From Bugulina stolonifera (taxonomy: Eukaryota; Bryozoa; Gymnolaemata; Cheilostomatida; Bugulidae), in the NCBI GenBank assembly GCA_935421135.1, contig OW285187.1, positions 20,584,429-20,648,428 of the forward strand: a DNA stretch of 64,000 bases. The letters are read 5' to 3'. The notes under the pieces were generated by a model. The model searched no databases. It worked only from the letters and a program-made list of their open reading frames with translations, and had not been told where the DNA came from. Shown here piece after piece: positions 15,101-24,650 of this stretch (positions are counted from its first letter, which is position 1; every line of letters begins with the position of its first letter). The translations under genes were made by a program, and so were the position numbers.

Positions 15101-18100
15101 TTGCACCTAAAACAGCAAAGGCTTTACAACTGTAGGTAATGAAATATAAATGTACTGGTCCAGAAACAAAGAATTATTCTAGGGTGTAGGTGGTAAAATA
15201 TTAGTAGAAGAATAATAGGAGTGGAAGGGCTGTGTGCATGTGAAATAACAGAAGGGCAAACATAACTGCAGTCTTCACAGTGAAATTAATGCCACAGTTT
15301 TAATGCTGGTATCCTCCTGAAAATATCTTGTACATGTAAATATGGAACATAACGACAACCTCGATTGAACTACTTGAACATTACGCTTAATTATATACAT
15401 TGAAATCAAAATGAAATTGAATTTTATATTGCATTGCTAGGCAAAATGTACACGTAGGCTACTATAATAGCAGTCTTGCTACAGTATAACGTATAATAAC
15501 AGAGCAACACAATACAAGACTACAAATAGTATAATTTTGTATACACTGGATCTGTCTATAATCATAATAAATAATTATACATGTGTATTTAAAACTACAT
15601 TTATTTTATAAATTTCTTGTGGATCAAGATCATGCAAAAACATTTTGCTGATTGCGATCATTCTTATCACATTTAATTACATTATTATAAAAATAATATA
15701 TTGAGTAATTATAAATAATAGATTTGTGACGCGTTATGAGCATTATTCACATGGTAATGGAATAAGCAATAAGACTTTCATAAAATAATGATTATTATTA
15801 ATTATAATTATGAATAAATCCATGTTTACATTAAAAAATAATTGCTATAAATTTTAATATATAAATAAGTAAACTGAAATTCTTATCCATGTCACAAAAT
15901 CAAGAAAATTAAGTTCAAATTTTTCAACCAACTAGCTACTATATCTATTGAATATAAACTTTCTGCTAGTCAGGCACATACCTTTTCCAGAGAAACTGAT
16001 GCCATATTTAGTCTTTGGTTTCTAGTGATTCTCATGATAGACCTATATTATGTGCTGTAAACCCTAGAGTGAGTTAACTCTCAGTTCAAACTCCTTGTCT
16101 TATGTCTAGCTGTTTCCATTCTTCAATGAATGTCTATGTCAATATTTATTTAGAGAACAGTTTGTCAGAGCTGCAGAACTTCTTGTACTGTCATTCTTTG
16201 GATGCTCCATTTAACTTTCAAGATAACCAATATGGAGAACTGAATGAATTTATCATTAAACATCTGCTACAAAAGTTACCAAATCTAGTATCCACTATCT
16301 TTGTTGCTACTACACTTTCTTAGATGACAGGAAATGCATGCAACTGACCAATGAAAGTTGGCGTAGGGGGATTCTAATAATTTCCAACAGCGAGTAAGGA
16401 GCAGACAACTCTAAATTTAAAAATTTCGAAAAAATTAAATTTTCACTCCTTTGTCAAGTGATTTCGAGGGGTTAGTAAGTGGATTTGAACTTCCTATATT
16501 TTAATCTATCTGTATACAAAAAATTGCGTAGATTGGAGAGGTCAGGAGCGAAAAGTCACAATTTTGCTACTCAGCTGATGGACTAAAAAGGTACTTTAAT
16601 ATTTTTGGTAAGAGCGTGTGATGATTATCTCCCTCTATGATCATGAATATACTCTGGTAGTATTACATGTTTCAGTCACAGTCTATTGAGTACCTGATGG
16701 GTATTGTTGCCGAGCACATTGGTCACATGGCTAAGGAGGATTTATCTTCTCACCATCATGGGTTATTGGAGTTGTTCCTCCTGGCACTAGACTATAGATC
16801 TGTGCACCATAAGGTTGGTCAAGTGTTAGCTACAGTACTCTGCAAAAGTATATTCTCCATATGAATAATCTTACTACCTGAGTATAACATTCCATTTACT
16901 ACCTCAACTGCAATAGAGGAGCAATATAATTTTTCATTTTACTGGTTGGAATGGCAAAGTATTTTCCTTGTATGTCTGCAACCACCAACATGCTTAGTGA
17001 AGGTCATTCTTAGTTTGGATGGTTTGTGCAGTATTTGCTAGAAGCCAATCTTGACTATTGTGCATTGCATTGAAGTGTCTTAGTAATACTTGACTGGATA
17101 TATCACCTATTTAGTATAATGATAGTAGGCCTTTGAGCTTATAGTATATGGAAGCAGAGTACCATAAAGTTCTTCTTCACAAGAGAAGCTGTGAGCATCA
17201 GCAGGCCAGCTTTCATGGTTGTTGGTCTGGGTGTATGGGCTAGGTGTAGCACTAGCTTATTAGTGCTCTCTATTAATATCCAGTCAATACAAAAAAATTA
17301 TTTTAAATAGATTCTATAATTGGAGTTGTTGTCTCTGTGCAACTAGTTACAATAAGGCTCTATGAAATCAGGGGCTGAAAAGACCAACACGTCGCTATGT
17401 GTCGAGGCAAACAAATGGTGCACCATTTCACTCGTGAATGAAGCTCTATACACCAAAATTAAACAAAGGACCTTGCATAGCCCGCCCCTTAACACAACCA
17501 TCAAAATACACAGTAGGAGAGAGAGGACAACTACTATATCTGAAAGTACAGACAGCAGATATGCATTTTTTGTAATAATAATAACAAATGTTTTTCTAAA
17601 CTGTGAGCAGTGTTTGTTAAATAATTAGTGCTGACCTGACTCTGACAATGCAAGGGTAGATAGCGCTTGCCACCATTCCTAAGTGTACTGGTTGTGTTAG
17701 CTGGTGGATAAGCTATGAGTAGGAAATCTTGCCGCTAGCTACTTGTACAGCATACATTTTCATAGAGAGACAGAGAGTGAGAATGGCTTCTGCTAGTGTC
17801 TCCGTAACCACTACGATCTCACCATATATTAATCAAACAGTAAGCTTTGTAACTCCCACTATTAAAGAGCATGCGACATTTGCATGGGAGGAGACGTATA
17901 ACAAGCGTACTCGGCGTCTTGTGTATTACCTGCTCCACGGATTTGTCGGACTTGTGACGTGTATATTTAATGCACTTGTGATTCTCGTGTATGTGAGACG
18001 GCCAAGTATAAGGAAACATATAAGTCTGGTATTGCTGAGCATGTTTATCTTCTGTCTGCTGCATGGCCTCGTCGTTGGTATTATCTACCCACTACAGAGA

Positions 18101-21100
18101 GTGTACAGATATGATATGGACAGTAGTCTTTGTGTTGTAACTACGCTTATCATGGACCTGGCTGATAAATACGTTACCCTTCTACTACCAGTACTTGCTG
18201 TCGAACGACTTCTATATCTCAAATTCCCATTCTTTGATCCAAAGAAAGCTAAACAGTGGTCAATATTTTCTCTAGCCTCTCTACTCTTAGTAGCCATTTT
18301 GTATTCATGGTTACCTCTTGTACCAAAGCTTAATGTACGTAAGGAGAAATATATCTACAGTAATAATACAGCTCGGCAGGAGTATCTGGTACGTTTCTAC
18401 AAATACTACAACTGTCAAGGAAAACTGAACAGAAAGAACTTTCTGGAGCCAATATTTACACTTTTTGTCTCATCTCTTAGCGTTATTCTTGTGATTGGCG
18501 CATACATTTGGATGTATAAAATAGCCAGAGATCGTTTAAATGCGTTTGCATCAATAACTGTTAAAAAGCAGAAGAGACTGAAGAAAGCAGCCTTTACAGT
18601 CATGTACGTTGCTCTAACATTTATTTTTACGATGCTGCCGTTTGGTATTGTCATACAGATCCAAGCTCTGTGTAAAGCTGATACCAGCCACCAAAACAAC
18701 AGCTTCTGTAATGGAATCACCCTGGAGCTCAGGTTCTGTTTCAGTGTCGTCGCTCATATTGGTAACTTGTTGGCCCCGATGCTGTTTGCATGGCTCAGTC
18801 CTAACATCAGGCAGATAATTAATGCCTATTACCGTGGATTACTGTCTGCTTGCAAGTGCCAGAAGAAAGATATAGAAGTATTTGGAAATAAGTCACCTGA
18901 CCTTAGAGTCCATTGTATTCCAGGCTCGTCTACTGGTGAGGATTCTCCCCTGAAAGACACACACTCACCTCAAGTTAAACCTAGAATGCCTCAAAAAGTT
19001 CGCTTTAGTGAGACAGCCAGATAGCTGCCTACATTTATAACATTTTCATAATTGGTCATGTGATTTCTAGTCTTCTATCGAAATATTTTATGTGACTTTG
19101 TCTATAAAATGTTATATAATCATATTATTATCAGGTTATACCTTTCATTTTGATGTTGCTAAGTTTTCCATGCATACCATAGTGGCATACAATAATATTA
19201 CCAGTAATTAATTACATTACATGTATATTAGATTAAATCATATTTCATACCCACATGAGTACCATTCTCACTGAACTCTAGTTAGGTGCCCAAGTGGAGA
19301 AATGTGAAATAGCCTTTGTTCTGTTCTAAAACTGAAGCAGGAGAAGTTGTCTTTTCTATATTTTGTTGGTAGATCACCCTTACCCCAAACCCCAACCACA
19401 TACAAGGAATTAAGACTATCTAAATTTCTCCACTACTGTACCTAACAGCTGAGCTCACATGTACTTAATAAAGTGCATTACCATGGAATTACCCAGTAAT
19501 AATTCTATGAGGCAACAACTATTTTTGTTACTATAATGTGATTATTTATTATGATTATCTACACTATTTATACATTTCCATAATATGCAATGTATATATA
19601 CATGTACATATTTGACAAATAATATGATAGCACAAAATTATCTTTCTTAATAAACACAGAACATGCATCTGACTTTACCCATATCCAGATTTAATTGTAG
19701 AAGAATAATGTAACACCCTGTATAAATGCATTGTATACAATTATGTACAATGTAAAAATTATAATGGCGCATCAATATCCATTTAATATATACAACTACA
19801 TGTATATATGGCCCTGTACCTACAAGTTACAACCTTTATTATAAGAACAGCACCGTTGCTAATTATAATGTAGGCGTAGTGTGAAATGTACGGAACTTTG
19901 TACTGTTTGAATTCCTCTCCTATTATTTGATATGATAAATAACATTATGGTGTTGACTAAGGATATTGGCTAATGTTTACCATGTCTTATTCCATGTCCT
20001 ATAGCTGTGGATAGCCCCTGTAACATACGCACCACTGCATTGCCAGTTAAAACAATCATAGATAGTCCTCCTCAAGCCCTCGGCAGCTTTCAGCAGTCAG
20101 TCACTTCTAATACATGCTTTAGTTAATCAGCACCATAATATTTTTTTGTGGTTTTGATGTTTCTTTGGTATTTAGTGAATACACACTCCTACCTAGCATA
20201 GCTGAATGCACGCCGGCCGTGCCCTTGCTTCGCTCACATCACAGCTCTTATCTTTGTCTGGAATCTGGGACAATGGCGACATTCTGTATGTCCTTGTCAG
20301 CACAGTCATGAGCACATGTCAGCTCACTCCATGTTGTCTAACACCCTCCTTATGTCTGCATGTAAACTGTTGATCACCTTAATGTATAATTACGCACTAC
20401 CTATTGTAGGAAGACCCTGCAGTGGTGCAGGAAACGGAGGATTCTACTATAAAAGCCACACTGAAGATGATAGTGAAGTTATCAGAGGCTGCATTCAGAC
20501 CCATGTACCTCAAGGTAGCCATTAATAATATACTATTCTGCCACAGCTTTACATTATGTTATGGCTCAGTAAAACTGAATTTTTCAGGTTCAACTTGATT
20601 CTAAAATTTTACAAAAAATCTCAGCTGTAGTGTCTACATTGTTATTGCTATGATATCATTTGGCAACCGCAAAAGCTTATAAAATGAACTTTTACTGGCT
20701 CAAATAAACAGGCAACCTGAGAGTGTAGACTCTACAGTATACAGTGCAATGTTATAGTACTTGTGTAACTAACTGTTTAATATTTACAGCTGTATGCATG
20801 GGCAACCAGAGAGTCTGAGATAGGTGACAGATTGATAACTTTCTACAGGCTATCTGACCAGTGAGTACTACAAGTTATATTATGATACATGACTGTAGTA
20901 TATTGTATAATACTATATCGTATGATGCTAGCTCGTATATAATACAATATAGGCTAGGCATAGGTAGCGTTATAAAGGAAGGTTGTTAGTTACACTGTGC
21001 TCACCCCATTTGTTCCACTTCTAACAGGGCATATGTATAAGGCACAAATGACCACACGCATATAATTTCCTGTACTTGTGTATGAATATTGTATTTGTTT

Positions 21101-23036
21101 TATTATAGGGTCGCTGAAACACTTCGAGGATTGTTCTCTCTTTTCGCTCCGCACATTATCAAGAATGCTTCTGATGTTCTCAACTCAGCAAATTCTTCCA
21201 AAGCAGGTAACTTCCTAGAAATACTAAATATTGCTAGACCATCCTCTCAGCTGATTATAACTAATACAATATGCAATTGTACATGTATGCATGCTTGTAT
21301 ATGTACATGTATATGTATATAATGTACATGTATATGCTTTCATTGTGTAAAAGGGTGTAACATGTATACAAATATGTACACTCCGAGATGAGATGGTAAA
21401 ATACTTTTGTTGTATCCATGAAATCAACTCTGATGTACAGACTGCTGGATATGTCCACAGTCTGAGTGACAGAGAATAGTTCTTATCTGCTGTTCCCCTA
21501 ATATATTTATGTATTTACGAGATATTCACTGGTTTCCCATGCTGTGAATGGTTGTGGCTTGTTTTGCTCTGTGAATTATGGGATAAACCATGTAAAACAG
21601 ACTATGAAGCAGTCAGTACTGTCACTGTATGTTGTAGATAAGTCTACCTTGTTCCAAACTAGTGACCATAAGGGGTCAAAGAGCCTTCTACTCTGTAAGT
21701 CTGTTCTCAACTGTCTCTACAAATGTTTCCTCTATGATACTGAGGGATTCGTTAACAAGCAGAGATTTGATATGCTCATGCAGCCTCTAGTAGACCAGGT
21801 GAGTGGACTAATCATATCCATATACACGTACTAGAGTATAGTATAGAGCTGGAGTAGGAATCCAGCTGGGATAGTGCTGTCATATAAGTGTGCTAGTATA
21901 CTTGATACTAGACATACTTGACATAGCGTACCAGACAATGCTACAAATAGCAAGTAACAGCACATTCTATGGAGCAGGTATTACATGGTGTTACATGTGA
22001 CAAGGACACTGGTATTCACACCATGTTCCAAAGTACACCTTTTATGAGAAATGTTGTGTATGGTTAGGTGCATTAGTTACTGGGTCTAATAAAATAGAGT
22101 GTTGTTTACAGAACACATTATGCATATATTATGTGTATATTTAGCTGGAGAACACAGCAGAGCAAGGATATGAGGATTATGTCAAGGACACTGTAGTACC
22201 ATGTATTAGTCAGCTGGCCTTGGCTGTAGGGGACGACTCCCTGTGGAAACCTCTCATTTATCAGATATGTCTGAAGACACGTCACTCGTCTGCTGAGGTA
22301 TGTGTAGTCACTGTCCACTCTCTTGTCAGATCTGCTGATGTGTGTGTAGCCACTGTCCACCCTGTGGTCAGATCTCCCGAGGTATCTGTAGCTGACCCCA
22401 CATGTCTGACTCATTTTCAAGTAAAATTCCATTCTGTTGCAGGTGAGGAAAGGTTCTCTGTATGTCCTGAGAAATCTAAATTCTAAACTTGGGGAAGATT
22501 TTATGACCCTGTTACCAGAAACCATACCTTTCCTGGCGGAACTTATGGAAGGTTTGTACTATAAACATTTACATTTCATTTGTGATTTACAGAAATTATA
22601 CTTTACGGTTCTTGTGAATCTAACCAATTAGCATAGCATGGTCACCGATAAGCTGTCGGTTGTAGTTCCAAGTTGTCCTCTCCTGGAGGAAGGAGAGGAC
22701 AATTTGGAATCATTATAAGCAAATGTTTAATGAATACCCATGATTATTAATTAGTTTAAAATACCAGTTCAAAAGGCCTGCACACCTGACACCAAAGCCT
22801 ACCTTGCACACAGGTTTTTGAAACTTATAATGGTAAATACTACTGCTACTATTTCTGGGTAACCCAGACATTTGCATACTGCATAGGTGATGTAATAGCG
22901 TAGTACTGAATTCATTAAATGCATATTCTACTCTGGATATTTACCAGATGATGAAGAAGAGGTTGAACTGCTTTGCCAGGAAGTTATTGCTGATATGGAA
23001 AGTGTACTAGGGGAGCCATTGCAGAAATATTTCTAA
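131..23036 (+). CDS. HEATR1: HEATR1 / UTP10 homologue, C-terminal part (22 exons, 5' end outside window)
   Basis: Large HEAT-repeat protein of the small-subunit processome, acting in the nucleolus in pre-rRNA transcription and 18S processing. Exons: 131-225, 403-546, 692-792, 1107-1228, 1516-1644, 2214-2435, 2975-3143, 3487-3620, 4095-4265, 4419-4556, 4692-4856, 5123-5298, 12202-12390, 12617-12698, 16676-16813, 20410-20514, 20790-20860, 21109-21206, 21638-21798, 22145-22297, 22443-22551, 22948-23036. They total 2961 nt, 986 codons plus stop, and every junction keeps phase. Recognised by family segments such as FTYMGANIMRQDD, RVFVDAYPHIPEHRRLPLF, KFWKALLHKAYEILDK and the C-terminal VLGEPLQKYF. 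The human protein is about 2144 aa, so a little over half is missing upstream. Introns at 5299-12201 and 16814-20409 contain other genes. Several donors are GTT-type (gttaat, gttggt, gtttgt). Identity is sure; exact ends of a few exons could shift by some bases. Confidence 0.93.
5554..5821. repeat. 134-bp tandem duplication
   Basis: Two almost perfect head-to-tail copies, 5554-5687 and 5688-5821, each starting GTTAACAAGGCTCACG. They lie just past the stop codon of the minus-strand mucin, so they probably form part of its 3' UTR. Each copy carries TTTATT on the plus strand (AATAAA on the minus strand), at 5590-5595 and 5724-5729, giving two possible poly(A) signals. Confidence 0.9.
5984..10275 (-). 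CDS. Type I transmembrane mucin with four ShKT-like six-cysteine modules, nested in a HEATR1 intron
   Basis: No named orthologue recognised. Exons in transcript order: 10102-10275, 7332-9923, 6641-7120, 5984-6283; 3546 nt, 1181 aa. Residues 1 to about 28 form a signal peptide with hydrophobic core IAWLMVLGLCG. ShKT-like modules lie near residues 30-64, 73-104, 886-919 and 931-961; all share C-x8/9-C-x7/10-C-x8-CC-x2-C. Between modules 2 and 3 lies a Thr/Ser-rich mucin stalk with roughly 25 copies of an 11-residue repeat (TTDSTDMSTEY). After module 4 comes a second stalk of 10-residue repeats (SSTSMTSAPV-like). A single membrane helix (IIITVLTVVAVLIIILV) precedes a tail of about 35 residues. 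Likely heavily O-glycosylated and on the cell surface. The first intron uses a GC donor in my model (ACG|GCAAGT). Internal repeats could be mis-assembled in copy number. ShKT modules are widespread in ordinary secreted proteins, so no toxin role is implied. Confidence 0.8.
6721..6960. repeat. 30-bp minisatellite coding the distal mucin stalk
   Basis: About eight degenerate 30-bp units (GTGTAGAGGTCATTGATGTG core) inside the 6641-7120 exon. On the minus strand each unit encodes ten Ser/Thr/Pro/Met-rich residues. Units diverge more than those of the 33-bp array. Confidence 0.85.
8121..8970. repeat. 33-bp minisatellite coding the main mucin stalk
   Basis: About 25 units of 33 bp, core TCGGTACTATCTGTCGTATA on the plus strand. 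On the minus strand each gives an 11-residue unit with four to five Ser/Thr. Unit-to-unit substitutions are mostly synonymous or conservative (Asp to Asn, Tyr to Asp), which suggests selection on the protein and unequal exchange. Both antisense frames stay open here as a by-product. Confidence 0.95.
10276..12201. other. HEATR1 intron remainder upstream of the mucin gene; no gene seen
   Basis: The stretch must contain the mucin promoter but I see no convincing TATA or initiator that can be assigned. No long open frame, no clear repeat family. A short AT run with ATATATAT lies near 10565-10585. Confidence 0.6.
12990..13323. repeat. 167-bp tandem duplication inside the 3.8-kb element
   Basis: Two diverged copies, 12990-13156 and 13157-13323, aligned by AACCTTCTGRCACMAAATCC at the start and CGTTACRGAGGGGATAATTC near the end. 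A more diverged third block may continue to about 13550 (CACAGAGGAAATAA). Confidence 0.75.
13911..14020. repeat. 12-bp minisatellite (CAGGTAACCATA)
   Basis: About nine units of CAGGTAACCATA with CAAGTAACCATA variants. Lies in a HEATR1 intron within the inverted-repeat element. Non-coding. Confidence 0.92.
14613..14890 (-). mobile_element. tRNA-derived SINE
   Basis: Read on the minus strand from 14890 the unit starts GCAGCCGTGGCTTAGGGGTT, an A-box-like tRNA head, followed about 30 nt later by a B box (GGTTCAGACCC). The tRNA-like head is followed by about 200 bp of unrelated body containing GGAAGAGCATCCAGCC. The base composition is clearly richer in GC than the AT-rich intron around it. Two RNA polymerase III boxes at tRNA spacing plus a non-tRNA body define a SINE2-type element. 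Confidence 0.75.
14891..16101. other. AT-rich intronic stretch, nothing recognised
   Basis: Part of the HEATR1 intron 12699-16675. Mostly AT-rich filler, with runs of ATTATTATAA-type sequence at 15660-15860. No exon, RNA gene or intact repeat seen. Confidence 0.6.
17783..19024 (+). CDS. Rhodopsin-like G-protein-coupled receptor, intronless, nested in a HEATR1 intron
   Basis: Single exon, 413 aa from the first ATG (ATGGCTTCTGC at 17783); the frame stays open upstream but has no earlier ATG. Seven hydrophobic segments at about residues 47-71, 79-103, 117-143, 159-181, 221-246, 269-295 and 316-340. N62 falls in TM1 (FNALVILV), C117 and C211 suit the TM3-ECL2 disulphide, ERL (141-143) stands in for DRY, and TM7 ends APMLFAWLSPNIRQ instead of NPxxY. 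The usual TM2 aspartate is absent. A basic third loop (KKQKRLKK) and a Ser/Pro-rich tail follow. Ligand unknown. It lies wholly in the HEATR1 intron 16814-20409, same strand. An AATAAA at 19467-19472 could end its transcript. Divergent class A receptors of this kind are common in non-bilaterian animals. Confidence 0.85.
   Translation: MASASVSVTTTISPYINQTVSFVTPTIKEHATFAWEETYNKRTRRLVYYLLHGFVGLVTCIFNALVILVYVRRPSIRKHISLVLLSMFIFCLLHGLVVGIIYPLQRVYRYDMDSSLCVVTTLIMDLADKYVTLLLPVLAVERLLYLKFPFFDPKKAKQWSIFSLASLLLVAILYSWLPLVPKLNVRKEKYIYSNNTARQEYLVRFYKYYNCQGKLNRKNFLEPIFTLFVSSLSVILVIGAYIWMYKIARDRLNAFASITVKKQKRLKKAAFTVMYVALTFIFTMLPFGIVIQIQALCKADTSHQNNSFCNGITLELRFCFSVVAHIGNLLAPMLFAWLSPNIRQIINAYYRGLLSACKCQKKDIEVFGNKSPDLRVHCIPGSSTGEDSPLKDTHSPQVKPRMPQKVRFSETAR
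19025..20409. other. HEATR1 intron downstream of the GPCR
   Basis: Holds the GPCR 3' UTR and a candidate AATAAA at 19467-19472. A fragment GAAGCAGGAGAAGTTGTCTT near 19334 recurs at 50406 and marks a dispersed repeat. No other gene seen. Confidence 0.6.
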
Positions 23037-23149
23037 ATAAGACATATTATTTGCACATATAGTCAGTAGCTATGTTCTGTATTTACTTCAATACATACTA
23101 TTTTAAGTATTCTTTGACACGGTGTTACATTATATGAACGAATATGAAG

Positions 23150-23155
23150 AATAAA
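23150..23155 (+). promoter_or_regulatory. Poly(A) signal AATAAA of HEATR1
   Basis: First canonical AATAAA after the HEATR1 stop codon at 23034-23036, giving a 3' UTR of about 130 nt. Confidence 0.6.
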
Positions 23156-23446
23156 TTTTACATGTACACAAAAATAGAATAAGATTGGGCGGTAATTTAA
23201 CATCAAAGATGTTTGCCTTGGGCCAAACTTTCAGTTACTTCTGGTACATTGTATCTTGCACAGTATAACAGACATGGTGTCAGAGCTGGTGTTGTGATTG
23301 CTGATTGCAGGATTTAGCTTGTATATGAATAGCTTGCGTGAAATTATTATGCAAAATACAATGCATAGCTCAAAACTGCCCATTTCCCTTACAATCTGGT
23401 GTAGGAAGTATTTACCATACTCCAACCAGGTAAACAATAACCATTC

Positions 23447-24081
23447 TAAAGCTGCATTTACACTACACCAACTCCGACACCAACTCCGTCTTTTCTGCCC
23501 AACTCCGGCAAAGTTGGTGTAGTGTAAACACAAAAGTCAGTGTTGGAGATACCTATTGTCGGAGACGGAGTTGGAGCAACCCAACAGTGCTGGGTTACTC
23601 CGACAAGTCGGAGGGTATTGACCAATCAGAGCTCAGTGTTTTAATTATAGCTAGCATCTGTTTTGCAAATCTAGGATTGGCTCTGGATTATTGATGATAA
23701 ACCTAAAGCTTTATTATGGGAAAAACCTTTCCTAGCACTAGCTATTCAAAGTGATACTTACAAAACTTTAATTTGAAGTACATGTATAATTTCCAATAGC
23801 TAAGGTTATAACTACCAGCCATTTCACAAATCTAGGATTAGCTGTTGATCATACATGTAGATGATAAACCCAAAGCTTTTTGCTTATTTGCTATAACCCC
23901 AGTACAGGTACACTACTTGTACAAGCATGCTTGCTGATGTGGGTACTGGCAATTAATTGATTATGTGGTCAACAACTAGTTGGTATAGTGTAAACACATA
24001 GTTGGGAGCCGGAGTTGGTGTTGGTGTTGGAGTTGGTGACGGAGTTGGTGTTGGAGTTGGTGTAGTGTAAACGCACCTTTA
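23447..24081. mobile_element. 635-bp MITE with long terminal inverted repeats
   Basis: Ends are inverted copies of TAAAGSTGCRTTTACACTAC continuing into CACCAACTCCRACACCAACT, about 40 bp with three or four mismatches. Both ends begin TAA, fitting a TA or TAA target duplication (Tc1/mariner or PIF/Harbinger type). The subterminal part is a string of short GGAGTTGGTG units. The core has no open frame. It lies between HEATR1 and PEX13. Confidence 0.8.
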
Positions 24082-24650
24082 CATTGTGGAAGGCAGAAAT
24101 ATATTTATTGCTTTTAATTATCCAATAATAAATAATAATGGCAGACTCTCATGATCAAGAAATTTTATAGTCATAGTGGTGTATGAGCTTACCAAGTTCT
24201 CATCACTTTTCAGTCACTGCACGTTATGAACCCAGTATGAAGCAGTGCTACAAGGCTGGAACAAATAGTACTGGTGCTGCCCTTTTTATGTCATTCTCAT
24301 AATTGTGTGTCTGCAGTACTTGGAAAACTTTCACACCACTTGCATCGCTATTCATGGGCATCCAGCTTCCACGATAATAAATTAGATTTTTACAAAACCC
24401 CTTTGGCACTACGTGGATATTTTGGTACCAGTTCGAAGTTATGCTCCCTTGGTAGCGTGCACAGAGATAGTATCTTTGGCGTGCATAATAATGTATAGGG
24501 AGTTATCTATTCTTTGTGCAATAGTCTAACGTCCATAAATTAATATACAAAATTTTATATGGGTGTTCAAGTGAAACTCCCACACAATATGCAGCTCTAT
24601 TGTGTGTCCGAGGTTATTTTTATCACTCGGTGCAAAGTTTATTGCAAAAA
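24082..24650. other. PEX13 upstream region
   Basis: Intergenic. No open frame with recognisable similarity. It should contain the PEX13 promoter, but no TATA or initiator can be fixed with confidence. Confidence 0.5.

Larger units (their letters stand above)
12772..16585. mobile_element. 3.8-kb inverted-repeat element in a HEATR1 intron, no transposase recognised
   Basis: The ends are inverted copies: both begin TAGTCCATCAGC reading inward, and both contain CGCTCCTGACCTCTCCAATC about 40 bp further in. Flanks show AAA on both sides, which could be a 3-bp target duplication. The interior holds a 167-bp tandem duplication, a 12-bp minisatellite and a SINE, so it looks like a decayed non-autonomous element that gathered later insertions. 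No open frame inside resembles a transposase. The alternative is two independent copies of a shorter repeat in opposite orientation. Confidence 0.5.

Noticed and set aside
16102..16323. 73-codon frame considered as an extra HEATR1 exon
   Set aside because: The protein aligns across 12698-16676 without a gap, and the frame has no phase-matching splice sites; it lies in the repeat element.
17729..17782. Longer N-terminus for the GPCR
   Set aside because: The upstream extension begins at TTG; the first ATG is at 17783, as expected for a eukaryotic gene.
21224..21458. Overlapping minus-strand frames rich in Tyr/Cys/Thr
   Set aside because: They come from ACATGTATATG simple sequence in a HEATR1 intron.
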